A DNA stretch of 25,738 nt from assembly GCA_022827325.1 (NCBI GenBank), contig JAJDTE010000040.1, positions 1 through 25,738 on the forward strand. Reading direction: 5' to 3'. The translations under genes were made by a program, and so were the position numbers. Below are positions 15,342 through 23,410 of this stretch, in pieces (within the stretch, counting starts at the first letter, position 1; each line of letters opens with the position of its first letter). Source of the stretch: VYFG01 sp022827325 (GTDB taxonomy: Bacteria > Pseudomonadota > Gammaproteobacteria > Arenicellales > Poriferihabitantaceae). The notes beneath the pieces are model-generated. The model was not told the DNA's origin. It did not search any database and saw only the letters and a list, made by a program, of their open reading frames with translations.

Positions 15342-15805
15342 GTCCTGTTGCGGACGGGCTCTTCCAACGTGGAGTCCAGATTCGGCAAACAGTCGAACCC
15401 GTAGTTCCCGTACTCCATCTCAGTGCGCTTCACCCGTGTCTCCGGTAACTCCGTGATTTGTCCACAGCACCTGCTGCGAGCGCTGGTGCGCGGCCAATAA
15501 CGGGGCGTCACTTCCCATCGGTCGTTCGACATCGTCGCATCGCAATCGACCGGATTCCACACACCGGGGATTGGAGCGCACGGCATGCATCCCCCAACTC
15601 CGTCCTTGGACGAAAGGGGAAGAAGGGCTCCGGGTCCAAGGAAAGCCTCTTTGAAAAATGCCGTCTCTCCGGCTGTCAAGCGCTGTTGCGGAGGCTTTCC
15701 CGGCCGTGCGACAAGAGGAGGAGACATGTGAAGAACCTCGCACGGACTTGCAAGACGGCCGAACGGGCCGCGGGCGACGGATCCCGTTACCCTCCAGGCC
15801 CGTCT
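15342..15805. other. 464-bp intergenic stretch upstream of the methyltransferase
   Basis: No recognisable gene. A minus-strand frame (15287-15727) is open for 146 codons, overlaps the methyltransferase start and shows no family features. A 10-bp inverted repeat (GGAAAGCCTC at 15640-15649, GAGGCTTTCC at 15691-15700) is the only clear structure. The stretch lies inside the 1974-bp repeat-bounded unit and probably includes the methyltransferase promoter. Confidence 0.5.
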
Positions 15806-16145
15806 CCATCCGGATCACAAGTGATACCGCAGGGCCAGTATCCAGTCCTCGCTGGTGTTATCCCCCTCCACGTTCTTGAAACTGAGGTTGATTCCCAGGT
15901 TCTCGGTAACCCGGCGTTCCAGCGTGATGAACAACATGGATGAATCGAATTCCCCGACCGAGAATTTCGCCACGAAGCCGTCGAGTTCCCAACCGGGCCA
16001 GGGCAGGGTCCGTATGCCCACCTCAAGGTAATGGCCGTCATCCGCCACGACCGTGGGCGGGATGGGGTGGGGGAAGCCGGGGGCGGCGGTGCGGATCGTC
16101 GTCTCCGAGTTGATGTAGCCCGCGCGGTACTGCATCGTCTTGCCC
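15806..16145. repeat. Direct repeat, copy 2 (340 bp)
   Basis: Copy 2 of the repeat also found at 13832-14171. It comprises the 3' half of the complete outer-membrane barrel gene plus about ten bases beyond its stop codon. Confidence 0.92.
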
Positions 16146-16480
16146 ATGCCGATGCGCTGCTTGTATCCCACGCCGACCAGGTAGTTCTGGCGGTCGGCCT
16201 CGACCCGTCCCATGAGTCCGCCGATATCCGGGATCGGGCCCTGGAAGATGTCCAGGTCGGCTTCCTGCCAGCCCCCGAAAACATGGAAGGGGTCGGCGAC
16301 TTCGAAGCAGAAGCCGAAGGTCACCCCATGGGAACCGTCATACACGTTCGAGTATTCATACTCCAGGCTGACGTAGGTGTAGGAAATTTCATCGGTATCC
16401 GCCCAGGCTGCCTGGCAGGCGCCGGCCAACGCCAACACAAGCATCATGCACCGGAACCGATCGGGAGGGAGCATTTTCAT
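15815..16480 (-). CDS. Outer-membrane beta-barrel protein (complete copy)
   Basis: A 221-residue protein with a signal peptide (MKMLPPDRFRCMMLVLALAG..., cleavage probably after AWA at 27). The mature part has alternating hydrophobic/polar strands rich in aromatics (SYTYVSLEYEYSNVY, NYLVGVGYKQRIG, HYLEVGIRTLPW, SMLFITLERRV, WILALRYHL), as in small 8-stranded OmpA/OmpW-like barrels. The last residue is Leu rather than the usual Phe. GGAG about nine bases before the ATG supports the start. The function is unknown. It diverges from a LysR regulator gene. Its 3' half is duplicated 1974 bp downstream on the other side of the Erg6-like gene. Confidence 0.8.
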   Translation of the reverse strand: MKMLPPDRFRCMMLVLALAGACQAAWADTDEISYTYVSLEYEYSNVYDGSHGVTFGFCFEVADPFHVFGGWQEADLDIFQGPIPDIGGLMGRVEADRQNYLVGVGYKQRIGMGKTMQYRAGYINSETTIRTAAPGFPHPIPPTVVADDGHYLEVGIRTLPWPGWELDGFVAKFSVGEFDSSMLFITLERRVTENLGINLSFKNVEGDNTSEDWILALRYHL

Positions 16481-16655
16481 CGGTCAATCTCCAATTCATT
16501 GGATTCGGGGACCTCGAACCGCTCCTCCCGATCAAGCTGTAGACTGGCGTCCTGCCGCCCTCTTCTAGTCCTTATCGATCAACTTGACCGCTGCGGGTAC
16601 AGACTGAAATTGTTTAGGCAAATTGGCCGATTGTGAAATGCCAATATCATGTAAA

Positions 16656-16667
16656 ATTGATATCAAT
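16656..16667. promoter_or_regulatory. Perfect palindrome immediately before the first LysR gene
   Basis: ATTGATATCAAT is a 12-bp perfect palindrome ending six bases before the ATG at 16674. LysR regulators often bind AT-rich dyads (T-N11-A type) near their own promoters. This one covers the ribosome-binding region, so it could mediate autoregulation and also affect the divergent barrel gene. Confidence 0.45.
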
Positions 16668-16673
16668 CCTGAT

Positions 16674-17615
16674 ATGCCAACTCCGTACCAAAAACCATTG
16701 CCTCCGATGCGTGCCCTGCGCGTATTCGAGTGCGCCGCGCGGCACCTGAGCTTCAGCACCGCCGCCGCGGAGCTCGGCACCTCACAGCCGTCCGTCAGCC
16801 GCGCCATCGCCGAGCTGGAACGCCGGCTCGGGGTCCGGCTGTTCGAGCGCAGCCACCGTGCCATCGCCCTCACGCCGGCGGGGGAGATCTTCCATCGCGC
16901 CGTCACCATCGGCCTGGAGCGCATCGCTGCGGGCGCGCTCACGGCCGCGGGCCTTGCGGACGACCGCAGGATCGTCATCGCCTGCGGGGGGGCCACCTCG
17001 GAGCTGTTCCTGAGACCGCGGCTCCCCCCCCTGCACCGGGCGCTCGGCGAGGACGCGGCCATCCGCATTCTGCATTGCGAGAACGACTACCTGTACCGCC
17101 AGAACGTGGTGGAGATCGACAGGGTCGATCTCATCGTGAGCTACCACAGCGTTGACGGACTGCCCCATGACGAGTTCGTGATCTTCCCTGAGACGATCGC
17201 GGCGGTGTGTTCCCCCGACTTCGCGAGGACCCACGGGCAAATTCTGGCCCGGCCCGTTGCGGAGTGGGGATCGCTGCCGTTTCTCAGCTTCTCGTGGCCG
17301 ACCCTCGGCTGGGCGACGTGGGACGACTGGTTCGAGACCGTGGGGCATCCACAGCCCCCGCCCCGCTACCGGCCTTACGAGGATTACGTCTACCTGATCG
17401 ACGCAGCAGTCGCGGGACAGGGTCTCGCGCTCGGCTGGAGGAACTTCACGGGGCGTTTCCTGGCCACCGGCTCGCTGGTCATGGCCGGTGGGGAGTTCGT
17501 CGGGTTCGACCGGCCCCTCGCCGTCAGGCTTACCGCGCGGGGGCGCCTTCGGCCGGTCGCCTGGCGGTGCCTCGACGCCTTCGCGGCTCTGGCGGACGGA
17601 ACCGCGCGCGCCTGA
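16674..17615 (+). CDS. LysR-family transcriptional regulator (GcvA-like), paralogue 1
   Basis: 313 residues from the ATG at 16674. An upstream in-frame ATG at 16623 would add an unlikely leader across the palindrome. The N-terminal winged helix-turn-helix (about 11-70) reads LRVFECAARHLSFSTAAAELGTSQPSVSRAIAELERRLGVRLFERSHRAIALTPAG. The C-terminal effector-binding domain follows and contains the VAGQGLALGW motif common in GcvA-type members. It resembles the regulator at 18648-19583 over the whole length (more than half of residues identical by eye), so they are duplicates. The likely target is the divergent outer-membrane gene or itself. The ligand is unknown. No Shine-Dalgarno is visible. Confidence 0.92.
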   Translation: MPTPYQKPLPPMRALRVFECAARHLSFSTAAAELGTSQPSVSRAIAELERRLGVRLFERSHRAIALTPAGEIFHRAVTIGLERIAAGALTAAGLADDRRIVIACGGATSELFLRPRLPPLHRALGEDAAIRILHCENDYLYRQNVVEIDRVDLIVSYHSVDGLPHDEFVIFPETIAAVCSPDFARTHGQILARPVAEWGSLPFLSFSWPTLGWATWDDWFETVGHPQPPPRYRPYEDYVYLIDAAVAGQGLALGWRNFTGRFLATGSLVMAGGEFVGFDRPLAVRLTARGRLRPVAWRCLDAFAALADGTARA

Positions 17616-17638
17616 GCGCTTCTTTTACTCCGGGCCGT

Positions 17639-18204
17639 TCAGGATCGAATACTCTTCCAGATTCCGACAGGCCAACTTGGGCGGGTGTTGGCCATCGAAG
17701 TGCGCCCACCATCCCAACTCAACAATGCATAGGCGTACGACGTGCCCGCCGGCTCCTCCTTGACAAAGTTCCGTGAGCGCGCCTGGAGGCCGGGGATCAG
17801 GCTCTGCCCCACCCCGGTCAGGACCGTGTCATCTTCCATGTTGACGGTGACTTCGCGGCCGTCCTGCAGTTCGGGACGTTCCTAAGCTCGAGGTCCGCTT
17901 CCGTCGCGGCGCCCAGCCTCACGGTAACGCTCGCCGCTCCGGTTTTGATGGCGGGTGTGGTGCGACGGTGATGTTTGACTAAACCGGATGACCCCGGATG
18001 ACCGTTGATAAACAACAAGTTAGAGGGCCGTGGCGTGGCGATGCCGCCCGACGCCCCGTTCAGGTGGATGTGGTAGGTCTTGCCCGCCTCCAGCGTCACC
18101 GCGAACCAGTCGAGATCGCCCGCGTGACCGATCTCTCCCGTCATCGGATCACCCACTGCGACCGTGTCGGTATTCGGGCTCCTGGTCAGACTGTCGTCAA
18201 ACAT
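17639..18204 (-). pseudogene. Frameshifted remnant of a secreted PPC-domain (pre-peptidase C-terminal) protein
   Basis: From a Met at 18204 the minus strand reads DTVAVGDPMTGEIGHAGDLDWFAVTLEAGKTYHIHLNG. This is the typical opening of a bacterial pre-peptidase C-terminal/Ca2+-binding exoprotein domain (GxIxxxxDxDWFxVxLxAGxTY). After about 45 residues the domain decays. Further down, a second frame continues ELQDGREVTVNMEDDTVLTGVGQSLIPGLQ, which requires a frameshift near 17870. A 10-bp tandem duplication at 17984-18003 is another frame-disrupting event. There is no signal peptide and no complete domain, so this is a gene relic rather than a working protein. Confidence 0.6.
17984..18003. repeat. 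10-bp perfect tandem duplication
   Basis: CCGGATGACC occurs twice in immediate succession inside the PPC-domain remnant. A ten-base duplication shifts the reading frame and may be one of the inactivating mutations. Confidence 0.85.
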
Positions 18205-18619
18205 TTTTTTACCTACGCCTTGAAAAAAGAAAAGCTATGAAAAGATTCGTGGAATGCGATCGAATGGGGCCGAATCCCCACGATCGTCCCATGCGGTTCG
18301 CCAGCGGCAGACACCATGGGCTCTTCCTCCGACAATCTCTCCGGCACATGCAAACGCTCCCCGTTCATGATTTGGGTCGTCGTTGGATTGATTGAAATTG
18401 ATCCGCACCGGATTCCTACGGGATCCGGTACGGGCAATGTCGCACCTCACGGGTTCCCCAATGCACCGCCTGTTCTTCCCACGGTATTTCAGGCTTGGTA
18501 TCGGGCGACCATGCGCGGCCCGAATCCGCCCGTTCCCGGCCGCAACGGCCGATCTCTTGACCCAGACGGTGGCAGACTGTATTTATAACGATTACGGTTA
18601 CAGTTTGTGATATATCAAA

Positions 18620-18637
18620 ATATCCGGAAACGGATAT
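18620..18637. promoter_or_regulatory. Inverted repeat before the second LysR gene
   Basis: ATATCCG-GAAA-CGGATAT is a perfect 7-bp inverted repeat with a 4-base spacer, ending ten bases before the ATG at 18648. It occupies the same position as the palindrome before the first LysR gene but has a different sequence, suggesting two related autoregulators with diverged operators. Confidence 0.45.
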
Positions 18638-18647
18638 CATTTTCGAT

Positions 18648-19583
18648 ATGCAAATACCCCAAGGCCCGTTGCCCTCGATGCGCGCCCTGCGCATATTCGA
18701 GAGTGCCGCCAGGCACCTGAGCTTCAGCATCGCCGCCACGGAGTGCTACACCACCCAGCCGGCCGTCAGCCGCACCATCGCCGAGCTGGAGCGCCAGCTC
18801 TCGGTCCGGCTGTTCGAACGCAGTCACCGCACCATCAGGCTCACGCCAGCGGGGGAGGTCTTCCATCGCTCCGTCGCCATCGGCCTGGAGCGCATCGCCG
18901 CGGGCGCGCTCACGGCTTCGAGCATCCCGGAAGGCCAGAGGGTGGTCGTCGCCTGCGGCCATGGCACCTCGCACCTGTTCGTGATGCCTCGCTTCGAGGC
19001 CCTGCGCCGGGTCCTCGGCGAGGACACCTGCCTGCGCATCCTCACGGTCGACTACGACATGCTCGACCGCCTTGATGACGGCGAGGTCGACCTGATACTC
19101 GTCTTCGATAAGGTGTCCGACGTATCCGATGGCATGGTGGCGGTGTTCAGCGAGGCCGTCACCCCGGTTTGCTCGCCCGGCTTCGCCGCAACCCACGCGG
19201 AGGTCCTGGCCCGTCCCGTTCAGGAGTGGAGTTCGATGCCGTTTCTCAGGCTTGCGCGGGTCGCACCTAACTGGGCGACCTGGCATGACTGGTTCGAGTC
19301 CGCCGGCTATCCGGCGCCTCCGCCCCGGTACACCGGCATCGAAGACTACGTCTATCTGCTCGAGGCGGCCATCGCCGGGCAGGGCCTCGCGCTCGGCTGG
19401 CGGCACTTCATCGATCAACACATTGACTCGGGAGCGCTGGTCACGGTCACCGACGGTTTCATCGAACTGGACCGGGGCTGCTTCGCCAGGTTCACCGAAC
19501 GCGGACGGCTGCGGCCGGTTGCCCACCGATGTCTCGAGGCCCTCGGTTCCCTGACGCAAGAGACCGCCCACGCCGGACCTTGA
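18648..19583 (+). CDS. LysR-family transcriptional regulator (GcvA-like), paralogue 2
   Basis: A 311-residue LysR protein. The helix-turn-helix region (about 9-68) reads LRIFESAARHLSFSIAATECYTTQPAVSRTIAELERQLSVRLFERSHRTIRLTPAG, followed by the substrate-binding domain with AIAGQGLALGW and a WATWHDWFESAGYPAPPPRY block shared with paralogue 1 (WATWDDWFETVGHPQPPPRY). Differences concentrate in the first half of the ligand domain and in the recognition helix (CYTTQPA against GTSQPS), so ligand and operator specificity have probably diverged. It converges on the TRAP permease gene. No Shine-Dalgarno is visible; the start is set by homology to paralogue 1. Confidence 0.92.
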   Translation: MQIPQGPLPSMRALRIFESAARHLSFSIAATECYTTQPAVSRTIAELERQLSVRLFERSHRTIRLTPAGEVFHRSVAIGLERIAAGALTASSIPEGQRVVVACGHGTSHLFVMPRFEALRRVLGEDTCLRILTVDYDMLDRLDDGEVDLILVFDKVSDVSDGMVAVFSEAVTPVCSPGFAATHAEVLARPVQEWSSMPFLRLARVAPNWATWHDWFESAGYPAPPPRYTGIEDYVYLLEAAIAGQGLALGWRHFIDQHIDSGALVTVTDGFIELDRGCFARFTERGRLRPVAHRCLEALGSLTQETAHAGP

Positions 19584-19613
19584 CCCTGCAGGCACTCTGA
19601 CAAAAGCCCTCCA

Positions 19614-19631
19614 TTGCATCCCGGGACGCAA
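19614..19631. terminator. Near-perfect palindrome between convergent genes
   Basis: TTGCATCCCGGGACGCAA (one mismatched pair) lies in the 122-bp gap between the second LysR stop and the TRAP permease stop. Its place suits a bidirectional terminator, but there is no T-tract. Confidence 0.3.
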
Positions 19632-19705
19632 TCCATCCGGTCATGCAGATGGGTCCCGCCGGACGTGCCGTCTTCGGGCGCAGAAGGGTGGCCCGCCCGG
19701 CTGCA

Positions 19706-21070
19706 TCAGCCATACACCAATCTAGGCAGCCACAGCACGACCTCGGGAAACACAATGCAGATGGCAAGCCCGTCCGCCTGCAGGCAAAGGAACGGCAGCG
19801 ACGAGCGGTAGATCTGCGCCATGGTGATGCCCGGCGACGCGACGCTCTTCAGGTAGAAGAGCGCGTACCCGAAAGGCGGACTGAGGAATGACATCTGCAT
19901 GTTGACCATGTAGACCACCCCGAACCACAACGCCAGGTCGTCGGGGGCGACGCCGGGCAGTCCGAAGACCCCGTCAAAGCTCATGGTCTTCATCAGCGGA
20001 ATGAAGATGGGCACCGCGAGCAACAGGATCCCGACCCAGTCGAGGAACATGCCGTGCACCACCAGGATGAACATCATCAGCACCAGGATCCCGTAGGGCC
20101 CGAGGCCGGTGCCGATGATCACGTCGTTGACGAACTGCTGGCCCCCGTTCACCACGTAGAAGCCGACGAACAGGGTCGCGCCGAAAATGATCCACAGCAC
20201 CATTCCGGTGACGCGCAGCGTGGTGAGCGCGGTGAAGCGCAGATTCACCCAGGTCAGGTTTCGGTGCAGGGCCGACACCACAATCGCGCCGAAGGTGCCC
20301 ACTCCCGCCGCCTCCACTGGGGTCGCGATGCCGCCGAAGATGATCCCGAGGACCAGTACCACCAGGAACATCGGGGCGAACATGTTCTTGAGGAGCCTGA
20401 GTTTTTCCGCGGTGCTCACCCGTTCCTCCACCGGAATGGGCGGCCCGGCTGCGGGGTTGAACGTGCACCGCACGGACACGTAAGCGATGTAGAGCGACGA
20501 CAGGATCAGTCCGGGGATCACCGCGCCGATGAACAGTTCCCCCACTGACTGCTGGGCCACTACCGCGAACAGGATCGCGAGGATGGAAGGCGGAATCAGG
20601 ATCCCCAGGGTGCCGCCGGCGAGGATCGAGCCGCAGGAGATCGTGGGGTGATAGTTTCTCGCCATCATCGCCGGCAGTGCGATCAGCCCCATGGTCACCT
20701 CGGTGGCGCCGATGACCCCGCACATGGCGGCGAGGATGGTGGAGGCGATGATGGTGCTGATGGCGAGTCCGCCGCGCAGCCCGCCAAGGAGCTTGTACAC
20801 CATATCGAACAACTCCTCGATGATCCCGGCGCGCTCCAGCATCGAGGCCATGAAGATGAACAGCGGGATGGCCGAGAGCTGATAGTCGGTCATCAGCAGA
20901 AAGATGCGGGACGGCAGGATGTTGAGCATCTGCACGTCGCCGAAGACGAAGAGGAACACGCAGGCGAGCCCCCCGGTCACGAACGAAAGGGGCAGACCAG
21001 CCATCAGCAGGATGGCCAGGGACCCGAACATCAGCACGGTAAACCACAGGATGTCGATCTCAAGACCCAT
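19706..21070 (-). CDS. TRAP transporter large permease (DctM family)
   Basis: The start at 21070 is supported by GGAG six bases upstream and gives 454 residues. The longer frame to 21103 overlaps the small-subunit gene more. The protein is a chain of about 12 hydrophobic helices with DctM landmarks: LLMAGLPLSFVTGG near the start, YQLSAIPLFIFMASML, GLAISTIIASTILAAMCGVIGATEVTMG, GGTLGILIPPSI, and MQMSFLSPPFGYALFYLKSV with a WLPRLVYG terminus. In the intact system this subunit drives Na+-coupled uptake of organic acids delivered by a periplasmic binding protein. Here it looks complete, but its DctQ partner is truncated and no binding protein is encoded in the window, so the operon is probably non-functional as it stands. 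Confidence 0.93.
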   Translation of the reverse strand: MGLEIDILWFTVLMFGSLAILLMAGLPLSFVTGGLACVFLFVFGDVQMLNILPSRIFLLMTDYQLSAIPLFIFMASMLERAGIIEELFDMVYKLLGGLRGGLAISTIIASTILAAMCGVIGATEVTMGLIALPAMMARNYHPTISCGSILAGGTLGILIPPSILAILFAVVAQQSVGELFIGAVIPGLILSSLYIAYVSVRCTFNPAAGPPIPVEERVSTAEKLRLLKNMFAPMFLVVLVLGIIFGGIATPVEAAGVGTFGAIVVSALHRNLTWVNLRFTALTTLRVTGMVLWIIFGATLFVGFYVVNGGQQFVNDVIIGTGLGPYGILVLMMFILVVHGMFLDWVGILLLAVPIFIPLMKTMSFDGVFGLPGVAPDDLALWFGVVYMVNMQMSFLSPPFGYALFYLKSVASPGITMAQIYRSSLPFLCLQADGLAICIVFPEVVLWLPRLVYG

Positions 21071-21260
21071 CCGGAACTCCGCCATTGACGAGTACCAGCA
21101 CATCCTTGACCAGGCGGGACAGTCCCTGCAGGAGCAGGAGCGCCGCCCCCAACGGGATAGCGAACTTCACCGGCCAGTATTGAATGCCCCACTCGGTGAA
21201 GGACACTTCCCTGACGCTGTAGGATTCCATGAAGAAGGTCCAGCCCGACCACAGCAGCAT
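21060..21260 (-). pseudogene. 5'-truncated TRAP transporter small permease (DctQ)
   Basis: Sixty-six residues (MLLWSGWTFFMESYSVREVSFTEWGIQYWPVKFAIPLGAALLLLQGLSRLVKDVL...) match the last two helices of DctQ-type small permeases, including the S-x-TEWGI-x-YWPVKF loop. Family members are normally about 160-200 residues with four helices, so roughly the first 100 are missing. Upstream the frame ends at a TGA about seven codons before the Met, with no DctQ-like sequence. The 3' end overlaps the DctM start by 11 bases, the normal operon arrangement. The break at about 21261 marks the edge of a deletion or rearrangement. Confidence 0.8.
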
Positions 21261-22245
21261 CTTGCCTCGTTGATCCGGTCAACGGCATCGGTGAACCGTG
21301 AACGGATCGTCGCCGGCGCCCCGTGCCGGGAATGATCGGGCTTCACCGGCGCGGCGTGGACGACCCCGTCCGTCCCGTCCGCGGACTCCAGATTTCTTTT
21401 TATCTATCCCTTTAGTTTACTTAAAATTTTATTTTTCATTTCTTTCCTTGAACATTATTCCATCCGGGAGAACTTTATCCTTTACGGGTGCGTGTCGTCC
21501 CTGTTCAGTGTATCCCGGCCTGGATGATGCGCGGTCATACCACGATGTGCCACAGGATATCCTGATATTGACACCAGTTACCCCCACCGCTACCGTCGCC
21601 TCCATGTCCATGCAGCGCACACCCCCCGCGTACCCGCGGCCAGATGCCGCTGCTCTACGATGTGCCATTGGTACTCGAAGAAGAAGCCCGTCGCATCGAC
21701 GCGCAATTGCTGGCCCGCACCCCGGCGCCAGCCAGGGAGTCCTCGGACATCGCAGCGCCCGGGTGCGACCTCAGGCCGGTGGATGTCGGCTCCCTGGAAC
21801 TGATGCGCCTGAGAAACCCGGGCGCCGGATAGTTGGGTCTGCGGTCGCTGTCACAACTCGACTTGTTGGAACGGATGGCCAAAGTGGGGATGCACGGACC
21901 ACTGAGAACGGCGCCGGCAGGTTCGATTCATCGGCCGTCTGGCGCATCCCGATCCGGAGCGGGCGTCGCATGCCGGCAGCACTGTGTGTGCCACACTCCT
22001 TGGCGACCTAGACGCAGATGTCATGCAGCTCACGGGCGTGTCCCGCCCCGGCCCCTATGCCGCGAACCGGTGGCGGGGCACTCCGATCTGATGATCGACG
22101 CCAGGATCAGCGAACGACCGCCGGCGGTTGTCTGCACATAACTTTTGACGAGCGCGATGCGGCTGGCGCTGTTGATGATTCCGGTCATGCAGTAGCGTCC
22201 GGTCCCATGCATTCCCACAACGAATAGAAGCGAGGTCAATCCAAG
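21261..22245. other. About 1 kb without a recognisable gene; AT-rich patch inside
   Basis: Frames here are short or have unlikely composition, and none resembles a known family; a 237-codon plus-strand frame from 21298 has low-complexity Arg/Pro content at its start and crosses the AT-rich patch. The stretch from about 21395 to 21475 is strikingly AT-rich (runs of T and A) compared with the GC-rich surroundings. The missing TRAP binding-protein and small-permease sequence would be expected here, but I cannot see remnants. The region probably includes the promoter of the quinone oxidoreductase gene. Confidence 0.55.
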
Positions 22246-23235
22246 ATGCCCAAAGCACAAGTCATCCGTGAACTCGGCCCTCCCGAGATCATGCGGTGGG
22301 AAGAGTGGCCGGTGCCTGAACTGCAGCCGGATGAAGTCCGCGTGAGGCACACCGCGATCGGCGTGAATTTTGCCGACACCTATCATCGCAGCGGACGTCA
22401 TCACCCCTGGCCTGCTCCCCCCTTTCCATGCGTTCTGGGCATTGAAGCCGTTGGGATCGTCGAGGGTCTCGGCTCCGACGTGGCGAATTTCGAGATCGGG
22501 CAACGGGTCTGTTATTCAAGACGCCCTCTTGGAAGCTACTCGGAGGTACGAAACTATCCGGCCGAAAACCTGTTGCATTTGCCGGAAGACATGAGGGACC
22601 TGGATGTGGCGTCGTCGCTGCTAAAGGGCTTGACGGCGCAATACCTGCTCACGCGTACCTACAGCGTTCAATCCGGTGACACGATCGTTATTCATGCTGC
22701 GGCAGGAGGGACAGGGCAGATCCTGTGCCAGTGGGCCGCGGCGCTTGGAGCAACCGTAATCGGCACCGTGAGCACGCCAGCGAAGGCGGAAGCTGCCCGG
22801 GCGGCGGGATGCCATATTCCGGTCGTCCGCAGCGAACAGGATTTCGTTGAAATCGTGCAGGATGCCACGGATGGCGAAGGCGCGGCGGTAGTCTACGACT
22901 CTATCGGCAAGGATACGTTTCAGGATTCGCTCCGCTGCCTGCGTACTTTAGGAGTCCTTGCAGTCGTGGGGCATGCTTCCGGTCCCCCCGACCCGGTGGA
23001 CGTCACCAAGGATTTGGCGTTGCGGGAATCAATTTTCATCACGCGGCCGGGAGTAACGTACTCCATCAAGGGGCGCACTGATCTGGAACAATCAGTACAT
23101 TCGTTGTTTGAAGCAATCCGCCAGGGAATCTTTACGCCCAAGGTCAATTACGAGATTCCGCTGAAGGACGCCGCCGAAGCCCATCGCGCCTTGGAGAATG
23201 GACTGACTTCGGGCGCCACGGTGTTGCTGCCTTAA
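22246..23235 (+). CDS. NADPH:quinone oxidoreductase, zeta-crystallin type (MDR superfamily)
   Basis: A 329-residue medium-chain dehydrogenase/reductase of the zinc-free QOR group. The N-terminal GroES-like domain carries GVNFADTYHRSG (39-50) and GIEAVGIVEGLG; the Rossmann domain carries AAAGGTGQ (151-158), the motif that binds NADPH in quinone reductases, followed by GATVIGTVST. The zinc ligands of alcohol dehydrogenases are absent. It probably reduces quinones or alpha,beta-unsaturated carbonyls in the cytosol. A GAGG lies about 11 bases before the ATG. It stands alone, with a hairpin downstream and the convergent SulP gene beyond. The physiological substrate cannot be inferred from context. 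Confidence 0.92.
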   Translation: MPKAQVIRELGPPEIMRWEEWPVPELQPDEVRVRHTAIGVNFADTYHRSGRHHPWPAPPFPCVLGIEAVGIVEGLGSDVANFEIGQRVCYSRRPLGSYSEVRNYPAENLLHLPEDMRDLDVASSLLKGLTAQYLLTRTYSVQSGDTIVIHAAAGGTGQILCQWAAALGATVIGTVSTPAKAEAARAAGCHIPVVRSEQDFVEIVQDATDGEGAAVVYDSIGKDTFQDSLRCLRTLGVLAVVGHASGPPDPVDVTKDLALRESIFITRPGVTYSIKGRTDLEQSVHSLFEAIRQGIFTPKVNYEIPLKDAAEAHRALENGLTSGATVLLP

Positions 23236-23250
23236 GCCCGCCCTTCCGCG

Positions 23251-23283
23251 CCGCCGGGCGCCGGCGGGGTTCGGTTCGAACCC
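23251..23283 (+). terminator. Two adjacent GC-rich stem-loops after the quinone oxidoreductase gene
   Basis: CCGCCGG-GCG-CCGGCGG (23251-23267) is followed at once by GGGTTCG-GTT-CGAACCC (23267-23283). Both are perfect 7-bp stems with 3-base loops, starting 16 bases after the stop codon. No T-run follows, so strong pausing or mRNA protection is as likely as intrinsic termination. Confidence 0.5.
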
Positions 23284-23345
23284 GCGGCGGACCCCAACGC
23301 AAATCTCCGATGCTGTCATTGGGGCTCGTCCGCGACCGCGAGCAT

Positions 23346-23363
23346 GGTCCCCTGGCAGGGACC
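23346..23363. terminator. Hairpin downstream of the SulP gene
   Basis: GGTCCC and GGGACC form a 6-bp stem with a 6-base loop about 48 bases beyond the SulP stop on the minus strand. A terminator role is possible; there is no U-tract. Confidence 0.3.
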
Positions 23364-23410
23364 CCGGCACCTGTCAGGCATGACCGGGCTGCGGGTTCCG
23401 CAGTCGGCGG

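Larger units (their letters stand above)
17616..18647. other. About 1 kb of decayed DNA between the two LysR genes
   Basis: No intact gene is seen. The minus strand holds fragments of a PPC-domain protein (17639-18204), listed separately. From about 18240 to 18550 nothing recognisable was found. Before the second LysR start lie a possible TTGACC (18557-18562) and TATAAC (18584-18589), but their 21-bp spacing is too long for a confident promoter. Confidence 0.6.

Noticed and set aside
15458..15470. DnaA-box-like TTGTCCACA
   Set aside because: A single imperfect site with no cluster, AT-rich unwinding region or replication gene nearby; expected by chance.
15287..15727. 146-codon minus-strand frame upstream of the methyltransferase
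   Set aside because: No recognisable features, no good start signal, and it overlaps the methyltransferase start; treated as intergenic.
21298..22011. 237-codon plus-strand frame
   Set aside because: It begins with low-complexity Arg/Pro sequence, crosses the AT-rich patch and resembles no protein family.
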